The notes beneath the pieces were generated by a model. The model ran no database searches. It saw only the letters and a program-made list of their open reading frames with translations, and was not told the origin of the DNA. A DNA stretch of 11,579 bases from Nitriliruptoraceae bacterium (GTDB lineage Bacteria > Actinomycetota > Nitriliruptoria > Nitriliruptorales > Nitriliruptoraceae), in NCBI GenBank assembly GCA_007121975.1, contig SKJO01000470.1, positions 1-11,579 of the forward strand, in the 5' to 3' direction. Every line of letters begins with the position of its first letter. Within the stretch, counting starts at the first letter, position 1. Made by a program: the position numbers and the translations under genes. Shown piece after piece: positions 6,256 through 11,579 of this stretch.

Positions 6256-6596
6256 TGCCGCTGCGCACGATCCGGCTGCTCGCGGCCTTCGGGCTCGGCG
6301 CGATGCTCGGCGCGATCCTGGCCGGGTTCGCCGCGGCGCCGTTCCTCGAGCAGGGCGGGCAACTGCTGGAGCTGGCCTGGGGGCGGGTCACGCTGGTCGA
6401 CCTCGAGCTCGCCCTCGTGTTCGGTTGGCTGTGGATCGCCTGGCGGGAGGCTTCCGTGGCCCGGGCCCTGCTGTGGGCGGCGCTCACCCTGGTGACCGGG
6501 TCGGCCGCGCTGTTCGGCTACCTGCTCGGCGCAGCGCTTCGGACCGAGGACATCCCCGCGCTGCTGATCGGGCCACGCCGGGCCGGGGAGCGCTAG
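6255..6596 (+). CDS. Small integral membrane protein (DUF1475-like, tentative)
   Basis: 113 residues with three or more hydrophobic helices: about 6-28 (RLLAAFGLGAMLGAILAGF), 47-63 (LVDLELALVFGWLWIAW) and 70-94 (ALLWAALTLVTGSAALFGYL). The pattern TLVDLELALVFGWLWIAWRE, then a helix and GYLLGAALRT, resembles DUF1475 membrane proteins (short, N-terminal helix, then xLVDxYxGFxxFxxWxxWRE). I cannot verify this without a profile search. It is coupled to the ferredoxin by a TGATG overlap, so the two are likely made in fixed ratio; a membrane anchor or partner for electron transfer is possible but inferred. No metal- or heme-ligand motif is evident. Confidence 0.75.
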   Translation: MPLRTIRLLAAFGLGAMLGAILAGFAAAPFLEQGGQLLELAWGRVTLVDLELALVFGWLWIAWREASVARALLWAALTLVTGSAALFGYLLGAALRTEDIPALLIGPRRAGER

Positions 6597-6599
6597 CCT
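6594..6599 (+). promoter_or_regulatory. Possible -10 box for the dCMP deaminase gene
   Basis: TAGCCT overlaps the stop codon of the membrane protein gene and lies 28 nt before the deaminase ATG, giving a leader of about 16 nt with GGGAGG. The deaminase may therefore be transcribed separately as well as by read-through. Confidence 0.35.
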
Positions 6600-6621
6600 C
6601 GATGCCGGCGGGAGGCGGGCC

Positions 6622-7092
6622 ATGACCATGCGGGTGTCGTGGGACGACTACTACCTCGACGTTGCGCGAGCGACCTCGAGGCGGGCGACCTGCTCCCGAT
6701 CCCAGCATGGCGCGGTCATCGTCAAGGGCCGCCGCATCGTGTCCACCGGCTACAACGGCGGGCCGTCGGGCTACCCGCACTGCCTCGACGGGGCCTGCCC
6801 CCGCGCAACCGCACCGTCGGGACCCGACGAGCCGCGCTGCATCGCGATCCACGCCGAGGTCAACGCCCTGCTGTTCTGCTCCCCCGAACAGCGCGACGCC
6901 GCCACGCTGTACACGACCGGCGCGCCCTGCTACCCCTGCGCGAAGCTGATCGCCAACTCCGGGGTCACCGAGGTGGTGGCGGCGGGCGGCCGCTACGAGG
7001 GCTGGGACGAGGTCCGCGACTTCCTGCGGCAGTGCGGCGTGCGCGTCCGGGTCCTCGACGGACTCGAAGGCCTGCCGGTCCTCGACCTGTAG
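6622..7092 (+). CDS. dCMP deaminase (ComEB-type cytidine/deoxycytidylate deaminase)
   Basis: 156 residues. Zinc-dependent deamination of dCMP to dUMP supplies thymidylate synthase. Catalytic signature: AIHAEVNALL (zinc ligand H77, proton-shuttling E79) and APCYPCAKLI (zinc ligands C103 and C106). The family-specific stretch STGYNGGPSGYPHCLDGACPR (41-61) replaces the shorter loop of cytidine deaminases and carries C54 and C59, so a second zinc site as in T4-type dCMP deaminases is possible. MRVSWDDYYLDVARATSRRATCSRSQHGAVIV is the usual first helix and strand. ATG 6622 is chosen because GGGAGG lies 6 nt upstream; ATG 6628 is the alternative. It is followed by a strong hairpin terminator. Confidence 0.92.
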   Translation: MTMRVSWDDYYLDVARATSRRATCSRSQHGAVIVKGRRIVSTGYNGGPSGYPHCLDGACPRATAPSGPDEPRCIAIHAEVNALLFCSPEQRDAATLYTTGAPCYPCAKLIANSGVTEVVAAGGRYEGWDEVRDFLRQCGVRVRVLDGLEGLPVLDL

Positions 7093-7104
7093 CCGTCAAC
7101 GACG

Positions 7105-7134
7105 CGTCCCCCCGGTGGGAGGGCCGGGGGGACG
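7105..7134 (+). terminator. GC-rich hairpin terminator after the dCMP deaminase gene
   Basis: CGTCCCCCCGG (7105-7115) and CCGGGGGGACG (7124-7134) form a perfect 11-bp stem with an 8-nt loop (TGGGAGGG), extended on the plus strand by a G-U pair. It lies 12 nt after the stop codon. There is no T tract. It may also end a minus-strand transcript crossing the structured region to the right. Confidence 0.7.
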
Positions 7135-7140
7135 TCTGAG

Positions 7141-7315
7141 CGTTCGGGGGGCCGCAGGATGCAGGTTGGGGAGCGAGCATCCGGGCGGTGGGAGAACCGC
7201 CGGTTGGGAGAGCGCGTGCCCGGGAACCCGAACGGCGTGCGAGGCGCTATGGGAGAGGGAGCGTCGCCTCGCACGGATCTTCAGTTGTCGTCGAACGACC
7301 GGTCCGTGGCAACTG
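7141..7315. other. Noncoding hairpin cluster, candidate structured RNA (strand undecided)
   Basis: Consecutive perfect inverted repeats: closing helix CGTTCGGG/CCCGAACG (7141-7148, 7227-7234); inside it GGATGC/GCATCC (7157-7162, 7177-7182) and GGCGGT/ACCGCC (7184-7189, 7196-7201); then CGTGCGAGGCG/CGCCTCGCACG (7236-7246, 7265-7275, 11 bp); then CAGTTG/CAACTG (7282-7287, 7310-7315). The loops repeat one theme: GGGGAGCG, GGGAGA and GGGAGAGGGAGCG on the plus strand. On the minus strand they are C-rich CTCCC loops, complementary to Shine-Dalgarno sequences. No credible reading frame is seen. As plus-strand RNA it would precede the MocR gene; as minus-strand RNA it would resemble a C-rich-loop small RNA ending at the 7105-7134 hairpin. 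No convincing promoter is seen on either strand. The whole 327-nt gap 7093-7419 holds this, the terminator and the MocR control region. Confidence 0.4.
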
Positions 7316-7360
7316 GAGGTGGGAGTTCCCCCGGCCGCGCACCATTGGCCCGGTGATGGA

Positions 7361-7433
7361 TACGATACCACCGACGGCGCTCCGGTCCAACCGTCGCGCC
7401 CCGCAAGATTGGACTGCTATTGGATGAACCAAT
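7361..7433 (+). promoter_or_regulatory. MocR-gene control region: -10 box and cluster of TTGG/CCAA half-sites
   Basis: TACGAT (7361-7366) is a plausible -10, giving a leader of about 47 nt. Downstream are four related half-sites: GGTCCAA (7384-7390), ATTGGAC (7408-7414) and the perfect dyad ATTGG-N5-CCAAT (7419-7433). GTCCAA and TTGGAC are inverted copies 18 bp apart; the two ATTGGa copies are direct repeats 11 bp apart, about one helical turn. MocR-type regulators commonly bind paired direct or inverted repeats near their own promoter, so autoregulation is likely. The last dyad overlaps the proposed TTG start. Confidence 0.5.
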
Positions 7434-8919
7434 CCGCGAGAGCGGTCCGCATCTCGCTGAGCTGCTCGCCCACCGCATGCAGGACGAGGGCCCGCTGTAC
7501 CGGGCCCTGGCCGCTGCGCTCAAGCAGGCCATCGACGGCGGCGAGATCGCGCTTGGCACCGTGCTGCCTCCCGAGCGCGTGCTGGCCCGGTCGCTGACGG
7601 TCAGTCGCCACACCGTGGTCGCCGCCTACGAGCGGCTCAAGGCCGAGGGTTGGCTCGAGAGCCGGCAGGGGTCGGGGACCTGGGTGCGGCGCCCGAGCAC
7701 CGAGCCGAGCTCCGGCGTGGACGCGGTGTCGACCAGACGACTGTTCCTGTCCGAGGACGGCCTCGAGCAGCGCACCGGTCCCGATCAGCAGCAGTCCGAC
7801 CGTGAGGTCGTCGAGCTTTCGGTCGCCGCGGTGGCGGCGTCACCGATGGTGGCGCGCCTGCTGAGCACGCCGGACCCGGACGACATCGAAACGCTCGCGC
7901 GTCATCACGGCTACCTCCCCCACGGTCTGCTCAGTCTGCGCCAGCAGGTCGCGGCCCGGTTCGCCGCCCAGGACCTGCCGACCTCGGAGGACCAGCTGGT
8001 GATCACCACCGGCGCCCACCAGGCGATCTCGCTGGTCGCGCGCCAGCTGCTCCAGCCCGGCGACACGGTCCTGGTCGAGAGCCCGACCTTCCCGGGTGCG
8101 CTCGACGTCTTCCGCCGCTTCGCCGCCCGCACCCTGCCGCTGCCCGTCGATGCCCAGGGGGTCCGCCCCGAGGTGCTCGCGGACCTGCTGCGCCGCACCG
8201 AGCCCCGCCTGGTCTACCTCACCCCGCACTTCCACAACCCCACCGGCGCGGTCCTCCCCCTCGAACGACGGGTCGCGATCGCCGAGCTGGTCGCCGCCCA
8301 TGGCACGGTCCTGCTCGAGGACCTCGCGATGGGCGACGTCGCGCTCGAGGACCTCGAGCTGCCCCCACCCATCGCCGCACTCGCACCCCAGGCCACGATC
8401 CACACCGTGGGCTCCACCGCCAAGCTGTTCTGGGCCGGCCTGCGCATCGGATGGCTGCGCTCCCCGGAGAGCTGGTCGGTGCGGATGCTGGCCACCAAGA
8501 CGGTCGCCGACCTCGGCTCCCCGCTGATCAGCCAGTTGCTCGCACGGCGCATGCTGGAGCACGCGGAGGAGGTCCTCGTCGAGCGGCGTGCCGAGCTGCT
8601 CCCCCGCCGCGATCTGCTCGCCGGCCTCCTCGAGGAGCACCTGCCCGACTGGGAATGGTCCCTGCCCCCCGGCGGGCTGTCGATCTGGGCCCAGCTCCCC
8701 CACGGCAACGCCGAGGAGCTCGCCGAGGTGGCACTGCGCAACGGGGTCGCCGTCGTCCCGGGCCCGGCGCTGTCGGTGGACGAGGGCAACCGCCGCGCCC
8801 TGCGCCTGGTCTTCAGCCCACCGGAGGACCAGCTGGTGCGCGGCATCCAGCGACTCGCCGAGGCCTGGGGAGCCTACGGACGGACCTCGACCCGCTCGTC
8901 GTCCCGGCTGCTCGTCTAG
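7420..8919 (+). CDS. MocR-family transcription regulator (GntR winged helix fused to class-I aminotransferase domain)
   Basis: 499 residues. The N-terminal GntR winged helix (about 24-92) shows GPLYRALAAALKQAIDGGEI, LPPERVLARSLTVSRHTVVAAYERL and GWLESRQGSGTWV. The C-terminal PLP fold-type I domain (about 130-485) has TTGAHQAISLVARQLLQPGD, FHNPTG (N273), LLEDLAMGDV (D301), GSTAKLFWAGLRIGW (Schiff-base lysine K335, phosphate-binding R342) and LRLVFS (R462, substrate carboxylate). The tyrosine usually found just after the DD/ED motif is absent. Such proteins sense PLP or amino-compound adducts and control vitamin B6, GABA, taurine or transport genes; the target here is unknown. The TTG at 7420 is the first in-frame start after a stop at 7354 but has no ribosome site. 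ATG 7477 is the alternative and still keeps the winged helix. Confidence 0.9.
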   Translation: MDEPIRESGPHLAELLAHRMQDEGPLYRALAAALKQAIDGGEIALGTVLPPERVLARSLTVSRHTVVAAYERLKAEGWLESRQGSGTWVRRPSTEPSSGVDAVSTRRLFLSEDGLEQRTGPDQQQSDREVVELSVAAVAASPMVARLLSTPDPDDIETLARHHGYLPHGLLSLRQQVAARFAAQDLPTSEDQLVITTGAHQAISLVARQLLQPGDTVLVESPTFPGALDVFRRFAARTLPLPVDAQGVRPEVLADLLRRTEPRLVYLTPHFHNPTGAVLPLERRVAIAELVAAHGTVLLEDLAMGDVALEDLELPPPIAALAPQATIHTVGSTAKLFWAGLRIGWLRSPESWSVRMLATKTVADLGSPLISQLLARRMLEHAEEVLVERRAELLPRRDLLAGLLEEHLPDWEWSLPPGGLSIWAQLPHGNAEELAEVALRNGVAVVPGPALSVDEGNRRALRLVFSPPEDQLVRGIQRLAEAWGAYGRTSTRSSSRLLV

Positions 8920-9375
8920 GCCACGGCCACGACCAGCGCCACCACGCTCGCCACGGCCATGAGCACGGTGAGGGCCCCGAACAGCTTCGCCCCCGTGGGA
9001 CGGCTCGAGGGTTCGCCAAGCGTCAGCGACACCTGCCCGTCGACCGCGTGGCCGCCGGTCCTCGGCTGATCCGTGTGGTCAGGCCACCGCGTCCGCGCTC
9101 CGAGGCGATCGGGTCGCGGGGCAGGTCGGTGGTCTGTACCCGCCGCGAGTCGACCAGCACCCAGGCAGGGGGTACCGGTGATCGGCGCCGGAGGTTGCCC
9201 GTCGACGGGATTCGCCCCCCCGCAGACCAGCACCTCGGCTCCCGCAGCCGATGCCGCCGCGTTCGGCGTGAGCCGGATCAATGCGCACTCTCGGCGCACG
9301 GCGCGAGCCGAGGACAACGTGACGGCCAGGCATACCACCGTGGCGACGGCGAGCCCGAGGACGACCTGCGAGCAT
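8916..9375 (-). pseudogene. Frameshifted small gene with a membrane segment at each end (GIDE-like, tentative)
   Basis: Minus-strand coding-like pieces lie in different frames. Piece 1 (about 9366-9172): VVLGLAVATVVCLAVTLSSA, a membrane helix, then RRECALIRLTPNAAASAAG and EVLVCGGANPVDGQPPAPIT. Piece 2, shifted one frame (about 9165-9085): WVLVDSRRVQTTDLPRDPIA, then SERG, with nearly all codons ending in G or C. Piece 3, back in the first frame: DGQVSLTLGEPSSRPTGAK and a terminal helix LFGALTVLMAVASVVALVV, stop at 8916-8918. One frame stays open across all three pieces, but in the middle its codons lose the GC3 bias. Helix, then a G-x-P-apl-G-P segment, then a C-terminal helix recalls GIDE-type membrane proteins, though here the core is shortened. 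A possible ATG lies at 9375, itself out of frame with piece 1. Its stop overlaps the MocR stop (CTAG). Confidence 0.45.
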
Positions 9376-9460
9376 GACGGCAGACACGGGTGACGCGCAG
9401 GGTCCTACCTCGCGCGCAGCGTGGCCGCCCGGCCGTGCGAAGGAATCGAACTCGGCGCCC

Positions 9461-11215
9461 TCACTCGACCGCGCAGGTGCTGATCCCGGACGGGTCGGTG
9501 AGCCGGTCGGTGAGCCAGGCGACCACCATCCCGGCAGCGGCGTCGTCGACGTCGAGGTGGCCCGCACCCGCGATTTCGCGGTACTCCACGTGCTGCCCGG
9601 ACGTGCACAACCGATCGACGAAGCGCCGCTGGATGTCGGGTCGGATCAGCGAGTCACGGTCTCCCTGCACGATCAGCAGCGGCGCGTCGATCAGGTCGTT
9701 GCCTGGCGTGTTGTCGGCGATCCGACTCGCCCACGGTTCGGTCTCCCAGATCGAGGACACCAGGAATCCGAGGTGCAGCAGTTCGGCCTGGATCATCAGA
9801 CCGAACGCCTCCGGGCCGATCGCGACACAGGTGCGCGCGAGCCGCCGAACGACCGGGAGCGCGGCTGCGTCCACGATGCTCTCGGCGTCGATGTCGTCGA
9901 ACACGCGGTCCCAGGCCGCCACGGCATAGGCGCCGAGCAGGTTGCCGAACAGCGTGCCGTCGTTGGCCTCGATGAACGCGGCGAGCTCGGAGGCCGGCGC
10001 GATCCCGGCGACCCCGACCAGCTCGAACTCCGGGGCGTAGGCGGAGGCCCACTCCCCCGTGAACAGCGCCGCATGACCGCCTTGGGAGTGTCCGGCAACC
10101 GCGAACCGCCGTTCCGGCGCGCCCTGATCGAGCTCGATCGCGGCCCGTACGATGTCGAGGGTCCCGGTCGCGGCGGTCGAGCCGACGAGGTAGGGATGGT
10201 CGCCTTCGCTGCCGAGCCCGAGGTAGTCGGGAGCCGCGATGATCCAGCCGGCCGCGAGGAACTCGTCGAGCCCCCACAGCTGCGCGGCGTAGGCGCTGCC
10301 CAGTAACGACGGGGCGCACGAGCGATCGATCCCGATGGTGCCGTGGGTGTGGGCCAGGATCGGTCGGTCGCCGGCTTGCGGGTCCGAGCCGTCGGGGACG
10401 ACCACGACGCCGGTCTTGGTGACCGGGTCGTCGCGCAGATCGCGGCTGGTGTACAGCACCCGGTAGGCGGTGGCCCCGTCGACGAAGGCATCGATGACCT
10501 CGAAGCGCAGCAGCGTGCCGGGCGTGGGGTCGAAGCTCGCCGGGGTCGCATAGAACGGACCGGGGTCGGGGGTGGTGTCGCCCTGAACGACCAGCGCGGC
10601 CGCCACGGCGATCGCGCTGACCCCCAGCATGACCGCGCTGGCGAAGACGCGGGCCTTGGGTGACCACCGTCCGGTCGCGACCACCTCGGGAGCATCGCCG
10701 GCCCGCAAGCGGTCCGCCCCCTGCACGACGACCCGGGTCCCGAGCAGCAGCAGCCACAGGCTCACCGCGACCCCGAGCGTGAACGCCGAGATCGACGGCC
10801 ACCGCAGCACCGCCAGCCCCAGCCCGACGTGCGCGAACCCGCCAGCCGCCGCGGCGAAGCGCAGGTTGGAGGTGCGGGGCAGTCCCACGGCCACGACAAG
10901 GTCAACCCCTCCGACCACCAGCAGGCCCGCCCCCAGCGTTCGAGCGAGCATCAGCGTGGTCGGGTCGGGCCACCACAGGACCGTCAGCGCCGACGCCAGC
11001 CAGACCATGCCCGCCAGGATCCGCAACCCCCGCACGCCGCGCGCGAGCAGCAGTTGGCTGGATCCCGCGAGCACGAAGCCCACGGCCATCCACCCCACCA
11101 ACATCGCGGGACCCGCCACGGGACGCGCGATGATGGCGCCGGCGACGCCCAGCATCCCGATGCCGACCAGGATCGTCGCGGTCGGCCGACGTCGGGGAGG
11201 TGCTGCGGTGCGCAT
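9461..11215 (-). CDS. HdeD-like membrane domain fused to a secretory-lipase-type alpha/beta hydrolase
   Basis: 584 residues. Residues 1-165 hold six hydrophobic helices (about 12-30, 34-57, 65-81, 86-110, 118-137, 141-164) in the paired DUF308/HdeD pattern. A seventh helix (188-210) leads into an extracytoplasmic domain. Arg/Lys-rich loops at 8-10, 59-65, 114-119 and 161-189 all fall on the cytoplasmic side, predicting N-in and C-out. Residues 215-584 resemble the secretory lipase/LIP family: AHTHGTIGI (288-296), APDYLGLG (328-335), nucleophile AGHSQGGHAALF with S377, acid D521 in VQGDRDSLI, and H553 in GAGHLD. Cysteines 300, 463, 537 and 581 could form disulfides outside the membrane. It probably acts on lipids or esters at the cell surface; the role of the HdeD part is unknown. 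ATG 11215 has only a weak GGGA upstream. Confidence 0.88.
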   Translation of the reverse strand: MRTAAPPRRRPTATILVGIGMLGVAGAIIARPVAGPAMLVGWMAVGFVLAGSSQLLLARGVRGLRILAGMVWLASALTVLWWPDPTTLMLARTLGAGLLVVGGVDLVVAVGLPRTSNLRFAAAAGGFAHVGLGLAVLRWPSISAFTLGVAVSLWLLLLGTRVVVQGADRLRAGDAPEVVATGRWSPKARVFASAVMLGVSAIAVAAALVVQGDTTPDPGPFYATPASFDPTPGTLLRFEVIDAFVDGATAYRVLYTSRDLRDDPVTKTGVVVVPDGSDPQAGDRPILAHTHGTIGIDRSCAPSLLGSAYAAQLWGLDEFLAAGWIIAAPDYLGLGSEGDHPYLVGSTAATGTLDIVRAAIELDQGAPERRFAVAGHSQGGHAALFTGEWASAYAPEFELVGVAGIAPASELAAFIEANDGTLFGNLLGAYAVAAWDRVFDDIDAESIVDAAALPVVRRLARTCVAIGPEAFGLMIQAELLHLGFLVSSIWETEPWASRIADNTPGNDLIDAPLLIVQGDRDSLIRPDIQRRFVDRLCTSGQHVEYREIAGAGHLDVDDAAAGMVVAWLTDRLTDPSGISTCAVE

Positions 11216-11274
11216 GGGGGTCCCGTTCGCCCGCGTGACCCGCAGGCGCTGCGTGATGGCCGACTGACCGCAGA

Positions 11275-11280
11275 AGCCTA
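11275..11280 (-). promoter_or_regulatory. Probable -10 box of the HdeD-lipase gene
   Basis: TAGGCT on the minus strand, the same hexamer used by pepA, the TPP enzyme gene and the hydrolase, lies 60 nt before the ATG and predicts a leader of about 53 nt. No clear -35 is present. Confidence 0.4.
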
Positions 11281-11383
11281 GGTCGCAGCAGCCTCCGACC
11301 CCATGCTGGGCGCCTCGGCGTGCCCGATCGGCGCCATCCCGACGCCTGCACCGCGGCCGTCCATCCGGCGGTCACTGCGGACA

Positions 11384-11437
11384 CCGGACGGGCAGTCCCC
11401 CCGGACGGGCACCGGACGGGCTGCCCCCCGGACGGGC
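11384..11437. repeat. Four copies of CCGGACGGGC
   Basis: Exact decamers begin at 11384, 11401, 11412 and 11428. Spacing alternates 17, 11 and 16, so the array looks like two copies of a 27-28 bp higher-order unit (decamer, GTCCCC or TGCCCC, decamer). It lies in the 364-nt noncoding stretch upstream of the HdeD-lipase gene. Confidence 0.7.
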
Positions 11438-11444
11438 TCGGCGC

Positions 11445-11494
11445 GATGCGGCGTACCAAGACGGTCACCGGTGACCGGATGCGTACGCCGCATC
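11445..11494. repeat. Nested palindrome
   Basis: GATGCGGCGTA (11445-11455) and TACGCCGCATC (11484-11494) are perfect 11-bp inverted copies. Between them sits a second perfect palindrome, CGGTCACCGGTGACCG (11462-11477). Either strand could fold into a long hairpin or cruciform, and a 16-bp palindrome is also a natural site for a dimeric protein. Confidence 0.75.
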
Positions 11495-11557
11495 CCCCAC
11501 ACTGGACCACCTGGCGTACCCAACCGGTCGCTCATGTCCGTCTGCCTACGCCGCATC
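11451..11557. repeat. 63-bp-period tandem repeat (two units)
   Basis: Segments 11451-11494 and 11514-11557 are the same length (44 bp). Both begin GCGTACC and end TACGCCGCATC, and by hand alignment they agree at 33 of 44 positions. The period is 63 bp, a multiple of three, so short frames on both strands show a repeated 21-residue pattern (DRLGTP and TPH motifs). The array reaches the window edge and may continue. Confidence 0.7.
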
Positions 11558-11579
11558 GGTGAACGGCCGCACCACCGCC

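Noticed and set aside
7141..7315. CsrA-type sponge RNA because of GGA motifs in loops
   Set aside because: CsrA/RsmA is not typical of actinobacteria and the loops lack the A(N)GGA consensus spacing; the C-rich minus-strand reading is at least as likely.
7115..7597. 160-codon plus-strand frame across the structured region into the MocR gene
   Set aside because: It begins in the terminator stem, overlaps the GntR domain in another frame, lacks GC3 bias and has no recognisable motif.
9438..9456. Possible tRNA 3' end on the minus strand (GAGTTCGATTCCTTCG looks like a T-arm)
   Set aside because: The bases on the two sides of the TTCGATT loop do not pair, and no anticodon arm, D-arm or acceptor stem can be built around it.
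11278..11562. Repetitive frames on both strands at the right edge (92 and 80 codons)
   Set aside because: Both arise from the palindromic tandem repeat, neither has a ribosome site, and the minus frame would end inside the -10 box of the HdeD-lipase gene.

Overview
The window is about 70% GC and its genes use almost only G or C at third codon positions. Most genes are preceded by a TAnnnT -10 hexamer, most often TAGGCT, and one gene (the cupin) looks leaderless. GTG and TTG starts occur. This points to a chromosomal segment of a high-GC actinobacterium. The gene mix (Trx-like 2Fe-2S ferredoxin, ComEB-type dCMP deaminase, HdeD/lipase fusion) would fit Acidimicrobiia or a relative, but that placement is inference.

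Left part (1-4900). Genes alternate in orientation and each appears to have its own promoter. A truncated thiamine-diphosphate enzyme (minus strand, acetolactate-synthase-like) is divergent from a xylulokinase-family FGGY kinase. The gap between them holds the C-terminal scar of a short-chain dehydrogenase. The kinase converges on an M17 leucyl aminopeptidase, which shares a tight divergent promoter with a small cupin. The cupin converges on an SRPBCC protein over a compact hairpin.

Middle part (4900-8920, all plus strand). An alpha/beta hydrolase with a striking 11-bp dyad around its -10 box is followed by a translationally coupled pair: a thioredoxin-like [2Fe-2S] ferredoxin and a small membrane protein. 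Next come a dCMP deaminase with a strong GC-rich terminator, a densely hairpinned 200-nt noncoding stretch, and a MocR-type (GntR-aminotransferase) regulator with a cluster of TTGG/CCAA half-sites at its start.

Right part (8916-11579). A frameshifted, apparently decayed small gene with a membrane segment at each end (GIDE-like, tentative) abuts the regulator tail to tail. A 584-residue minus-strand gene then fuses a six-helix HdeD-like membrane module, plus a seventh helix, to an extracytoplasmic secretory-lipase-type hydrolase. Upstream of it the window ends in noncoding repeats: four copies of a GC-rich decamer, then a 63-bp tandem unit that itself contains nested palindromes.

No phage, IS transposase, CRISPR array, tRNA or rRNA is visible. 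The genes look like independent metabolic and regulatory units and not one pathway. The least explained parts are the hairpin cluster at 7105-7315, the HdeD-lipase fusion, the palindromic repeats at the right edge, and two gene scars.
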